Source: Scytalidium lignicola
Taxonomy: Eukaryota; Ascomycota; Leotiomycetes
NCBI GenBank assembly: GCA_002812745.2
Contig: NCSJ02000658.1
Span: forward strand, 1 to 10,268
DNA: 10,268 nucleotides
Reading direction: 5' to 3'
Part shown: one piece after another, positions 7,063 through 10,268 of the stretch
How positions within the stretch are numbered: position 1 is the first letter of the stretch
Layout: each line of letters begins with the position of its first letter
Made by a program: the position numbers and the translations under genes
The notes under the pieces: model-generated
Told to the model about the DNA's origin: nothing
The model's input: only the letters and a program-made list of their open reading frames with translations
Database searches by the model: none

Positions 7063-7180
7063 ACAATTCTGCAAATCATTAATAATATAAACTATTAAGC
7101 TGATTTGAAATGTAAACAAGCTAAGGATAAAGAGGAATAAGAAGAAGAAAGTTAATTTATTACAATTGTTGATTATAAAG
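7063..7180 (+). pseudogene. Charged coiled-coil-like coding relic, possibly pogo/Fot1-type transposase tail
   Basis: A plus-strand frame with TAA stops at 7096, 7138 and 7150 reads ADLKCKQAKDKEE (7099-7137), then EEES. A Lys/Glu/Arg-rich helical tail of this kind ends many fungal pogo/Fot1 transposases. The upstream DDE region was not recognised, so the assignment is a guess from composition. It lies just outside the 3' end of the opposite-strand Tc1 relic. Confidence 0.15.
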
Positions 7181-7245
7181 TATTATACATTATTATAATT
7201 TACTTCATTATATATTATTAATTCTAATTTATTATTATACATTAA

Positions 7246-8010
7246 GCTTATACAATTCTTAAATACTTAAAATAACCTTTAACATTTTGCTCATTTCCTT
7301 CAATTATATTAATATATTATTTTAAAAAAGCTTAAAAGCTTTAGTCTAGATTTTCTTCATAATTATACTAATTTCACTTGATAAAGGCCTTTAATTTAGT
7401 GAAAAACTCTTTAATAGAATTAAGATCAAATAAATAAGGAGGTAAATATACTAATCTTATATTAACATCATAATATAACTAAGTAATACATTCTAAGTGA
7501 TGGAAAGAGATATTGTTCATAATAAGAATTGAATTCTTCTTTGACTATTTATTATATAATAAAAGTAGTTACTTTATAAAATCCTCAAATATAACGCTAT
7601 TTATACAGCTTTAAAAAACCTTTACAAGGATAATACTGTCTTGTGTATAAGCTAATAATATTTGATATTATTACTTATGTTAAAACTTAGTAATTTGAAC
7701 TAAAGTCATATTAAAAGAAGTTTATCCAGTTTGTTTATATCCATTTTGTATATTATAACTTGACTTATCTATAAATATATACTAATCTAAAAGAATATCT
7801 AACATATTATATAAATATAGATTTTATAAATTCGCATTCTATTCTTTTACTATATAATGTATTTTCTTTTTTTATTATACCCTTACAATCTAACTCTCTC
7901 TTGATAATAGAAGTTGAAAAGTGTTTTTTAAACTCATCTTAGAAGAAGAAAGTTGTCTCTTCTAAATATATATTAAGTTTTTATAATAAGTACTCCTTTA
8001 AAACTTTGAA
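7246..8010 (-). pseudogene. RIP-inactivated Tc1/mariner transposase (DDE superfamily)
   Basis: Read on the minus strand through many stops, one frame follows the fungal Tc1-like transposase from its helix-turn-helix part to its end. In order: SLKNTFQLLLSRES (HTH region), VKE*NANL*NLYLYN, YIFIDKSS (first catalytic Asp, family IDES), NGYKQTG*, ITKF, YQILLAYTQDSI, FEDFIK, NSILIMNNISFHH (family MDNASFHH), LVYLPPYLFDLNSIKEFF (family LPPYSPDLNPIEEFF), YEENLD and a C-terminus near 7248. The second catalytic Asp is Asn (codon 7515-7517) and the Glu of NPIE is Lys (7410-7412), both G-to-A. Trp of RTGW, GRWPEP and RNW are stops. The terminal inverted repeats were not located. Non-functional; DDE_3/Tc1 assignment by motif recognition. 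Confidence 0.8.
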
Positions 8011-8052
8011 CATCAAAGATATAATACTTTGTTATTGTTTAATATAATTTAA

Positions 8053-8108
8053 AAAAACCTTCATTAAGTTATAACAATAAAGGTTTTTNCTTTATTATAA
8101 CAATAAAG
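8053..8108. repeat. Hairpin and 14-bp direct repeat just upstream of the transposase relic
   Basis: AAAAACCTT (8053-8061) pairs with AAGGTTTTT (8080-8088). TTATAACAATAAAG occurs at 8069-8082 and 8095-8108. The position, directly 5' of the minus-strand transposase frame, fits degraded terminal or subterminal repeats of the transposon, but no matching copy at the other end was seen. AT-rich low complexity makes chance repeats common. Confidence 0.3.
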
Positions 8109-8109
8109 T

Positions 8110-8809
8110 ACTTATTATAATAATTTGTTTTAACTATTTATTCATCTATAAATAACTTACTTTATAATNATATCCTTGATTTTTATATGTTATNATATTT
8201 GTTATAGTTAACGTTATATTAAACATTAGATGTTGGATAATTATTAAGAGATTTATTACATCCTCAAATCTAATACTATTCTAGTTATAAGAATATATAA
8301 TACTTTCTTGACAAATTACATGAATCAACGTCTTAAAGTACATTCATTATTATCGCTATCCTCCTTCAATTTAAGATGAATTCTATTTAACATAATAATC
8401 ATAATAGCCTTCTTAATTATTAAGGCATATATAATTCTAATTTGGTAATTGTTGTTTGTTCAAAAAGGATATGCTATTATAATGTTAATGTAATTGCTTA
8501 TGAGATTATAATATACAAAATCGTTTTAACTATAATAGTTTCATATACTTATAACTAAATCGACTAAGTTAATATGAATGCTAAGTTAAATTTAACTTTA
8601 TACAAGGAGAGTCTTCTAATAGATATAATAATTATAATAAGGTTAAAGTATTGTATAAGGATTAAGTGTTTACAATAAGCTGAATTTGATTATAGTCTGC
8701 TTAATTAGCCTTATTGTTATCTTTCCCCTTGATTATCTTTAATAATTCATTGATTATTGTTATAATAACAATTGTAAATAATTTTAATAATTATAACTTT
8801 AACTTTTAA
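8110..8809. other. AT-rich stretch, probably including the N-terminal part of the NB-ARC gene
   Basis: About 700 bases between the transposon relic and the first frame that may belong to the NB-ARC relic. NLR-type genes carry an effector domain ahead of NB-ARC, so it should lie here on the + strand, but I could not identify it. A plus-strand frame near 8430-8470 reads NLVIVVCSK, faintly like a nucleoside-phosphorylase strand; not enough to call. A minus-strand frame (about 8375-8231) reads KLKEDSDNNECTLRR, a stop, then FVKKVLYILITRIVLDLRM, also coding-like but unrecognised. Confidence 0.3.
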
Positions 8810-10268
8810 GTTAAGATTATTAATGAAGATGTTATTAATACTTTCTATATACTTCTTAGTAAGTTTAGTAACAGCTTAAGTAGTATAAACGTTAATAGTT
8901 CTACTTAAAAAGGCTAGAAACTCTATTAAACCTAACATTTATTGTCTTTTTTTNGTTATGACTTAGATTTCATTGATTATGAAGAGATACTTGATTAAAT
9001 TCATCAAAGATATACTAGCTTAGGATCTTAAACAACTCTTATTAACCTTAACAATGTTAAGTAAGAGTAAAGATATACTTTATTTTAAGTTGTTAACAAT
9101 TAAAGAGGAAGTTATAACTTGTTATCAAATGTACTTATAAAATTCATAAGCAATCACTAGATATATAAGTTTTTTTNAGTTTATACTAATAATATAACTT
9201 GTTTTAAGCAAAGTTATTATGGTATTATAAATTATATAAAGATTTCTGGTTAACAAAACTCAAAAGTTAATATATTCAAGCTTGTATATGATTAGCTATA
9301 TAATAACAAGAGGTAATAAATACTTATTCTTGATAATATTGATGATGTTAGTTTTCTGGTTAATATATGAATTACTAATTTAAGCAAGACTTTAAAAGTA
9401 TTAAAAGATTATATACTTTAAAGTTAAAATGAAGTAATTCTCATTATGACTAAATTTACAAAAGTAGCCTTAAAGTTAATCAAATAAAATGAAGTTATCT
9501 TACTTATTCTTATGGATAAGGTTGATGTATTAGCCTTATTTGAGAAAAAACCAAATTAGCAAAGTTATAATGAGGATGTTAATAATCTTATTGTTAAGCT
9601 TATAACTATACTCAAGTATATATTACTTGTTATTGTTCAGATTATAATATATATTTCCTAGAATATATTATTTTACTTAATGAGAAAATATCTTGAAGAA
9701 TTCTGAAAAAGTAATTATAAGAAAACAAGTCTTTTAAACATAAAAGCAAGACAACTTCAACAAGATAAAGAAGTTAAGAACTTAATCATTATTACTTAGT
9801 ATATATTGTTTAATTATATTTGTAAAATAAAGCCTTTAACAGTTGATTTATTATCATTGATAAGTATATTTGATTAATAAGGAATTCTTGAAAATATAAT
9901 TCGAAATAAAATTGAAATTAAAGAGTATAATTAGAGTTAATATAATAAAGATGTACACAATTAATAGATTTCAAAAGGATTTACTTATATTAAAAAANCT
10001 ATTTGTTTGTTTTCATTATTGATTAATCAACATTTAAAATGTATAAGCTTATGTAATTAACAACAAGAACATAATTTAAAGTTGATGGTTAACTAGAAAA
10101 ATGAAGAAAATAATTTATCTAAAGTTTATATGTAAAATTTCTAACAAGTAAATATAAAAATTAAACAAAATATTAAATGCTTTTCTTATATACAAAATTA
10201 TTAACAAAGCAAAAGCTTAAGTTGAAAAATATTATTAAGCAATTAAGCTTTATTATAATATAATACAA
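8810..10268 (+). pseudogene. RIP-degraded NB-ARC STAND (NLR-like) gene, 3'-partial
   Basis: Fungal STAND/NLR-like proteins are ATP-switch sensors, several acting in heterokaryon incompatibility. Read through stops, the + strand gives the family in order: DLDFIDYEEILD*IHQR (8963-9010, family DPDFVDREDILDQIHQR); P-loop LNNVKK split by an intron; LVIKCTYKIHKQS; CFKQSY; VNIFKLVYD*L; Walker B ILILDNIDDVSFL (9320-9358); NEVILIMTKFTKVALKL (family ILVTTR); MDKVDVLALFEKK; ILLVIVQIIIYIS (family PLAIVQAAAYIS); KYLEEF; KKTSLLN; LLSLISIFD**GILEN (family LLSLMSFFDRQGIPE); then STFKMYKL (family FEMHRL) near 10020. The right edge cuts it before the expected TPR region. A same-frame stretch KIINEDVINTFYILLSKFSN (8813-8872) may belong to the linker. 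P-loop glycines are Asn/Lys and more than a dozen stops interrupt it, so it is dead. Confidence 0.8.
9061..9107 (+). other. Fossil 47-nt intron inside the P-loop of the NB-ARC relic
   Basis: Starts GTAAGAGT, ends AAAGAG, and holds TGTTAAC (9091-9097), one C-to-T step from the fungal branch consensus TGCTAAC. Removing it joins AA (9059-9060) to G (9108), giving the last P-loop Gly codon followed by the Walker A Lys codon AAG (9109-9111). The flanking frames match the family only after this splice. The length is typical of ascomycete introns. Confidence 0.65.

Larger units (their letters stand above)
5720..10268. other. AT-rich, RIP-degraded block (AT isochore edge)
   Basis: From about 5720, and fully from 5990, the sequence is dominated by A and T. 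I count only about nine CpG in the last 4.3 kb, and TpA is everywhere. No long intact ORF exists on either strand, yet at least two degraded protein-coding genes can be read through their stops (transposase on the minus strand, NB-ARC gene on the plus strand). Their changes are C-to-T on one or other strand: Trp to stop, Gln/Arg to stop, Gly/Asp/Glu to Asn/Lys. That is the pattern of RIP in ascomycetes. All 11 N characters of the window lie here. Confidence 0.8.

Noticed and set aside
8400..8700. Nucleoside-phosphorylase domain ahead of NB-ARC
   Set aside because: Only one short segment (NLVIVVCSK) resembles it; later motifs of that family could not be followed, so I do not call it.
5990..10268. 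Mitochondrial DNA insertion or a contaminating AT-rich organism
   Set aside because: No mitochondrial gene, tRNA or rRNA was recognised; instead there are a nuclear-type transposase and an NB-ARC gene with a spliceosomal intron and C-to-T decay.
1..10268. CRISPR arrays, tRNA or rRNA genes, bacterial-type operons
   Set aside because: No spaced repeats, no tRNA cloverleaf with consensus A and B boxes, and no rRNA core sequence noticed; gene structure and splice signals are fungal.

Overview
The window looks like nuclear DNA of a filamentous ascomycete (Pezizomycotina). The evidence is fungal-type genes with GTAAGT-class splice donors and an extremely AT-rich block whose coding relics carry the signature of repeat-induced point mutation (RIP). 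I cannot name a species.

Layout. (1) Bases 2-994, + strand: the C-terminal three quarters of a guanine deaminase, open at the left edge, ending in three tandem TAA stops. (2) 995-2930: AT-leaning intergenic DNA with a few small or decayed reading frames but no recognisable gene. (3) 2931-3105: a GC-rich promoter island with five CreA-type (SYGGRG) matches and a TATA box, upstream of (4) 3106-4113: a secreted tannase/feruloyl-esterase family protein. Only its first half is present. It runs to a perfect GTAAGT donor at 4097, and no second half can be found in the window. (5) 4158-4357: a 200-bp TGTTGAA...TTCAACA element (solo LTR or similar) with stacked hairpins and a TATA box, directly behind the broken gene. 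(6) 4358-5720: about 1.3 kb of intermediate composition with one exon-like frame and a pyrimidine-rich tract that resembles an intron or a fungal promoter. (7) About 5720-10268: an AT-rich block with very few CpG and all 11 N characters of the window.

The AT-rich block has no long intact ORF, but it is not featureless. Reading through the stop codons shows at least two dead genes. On the minus strand (about 8010-7246) is a Tc1/mariner transposase whose second Asp and final Glu of the DDE triad have become Asn and Lys. On the plus strand (at the latest 8963 to past the right edge, probably starting upstream of 8810) is an NB-ARC STAND (NLR-like) gene. Its extended nucleotide-binding domain can be followed motif by motif, including a fossil 47-nt intron that splits the P-loop. 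All eight Trp codons expected from the family are stops or, in one case, TNA. These relics, and not an active new system, are the main discovery.

Functional picture: two ordinary metabolic genes (purine catabolism; plant phenolic-ester degradation) lie at the edge of an AT-rich, RIP-degraded compartment. The esterase gene appears to have lost its 3' half at that edge. The family assignments of the relics come from motif recognition by eye and need a profile search.
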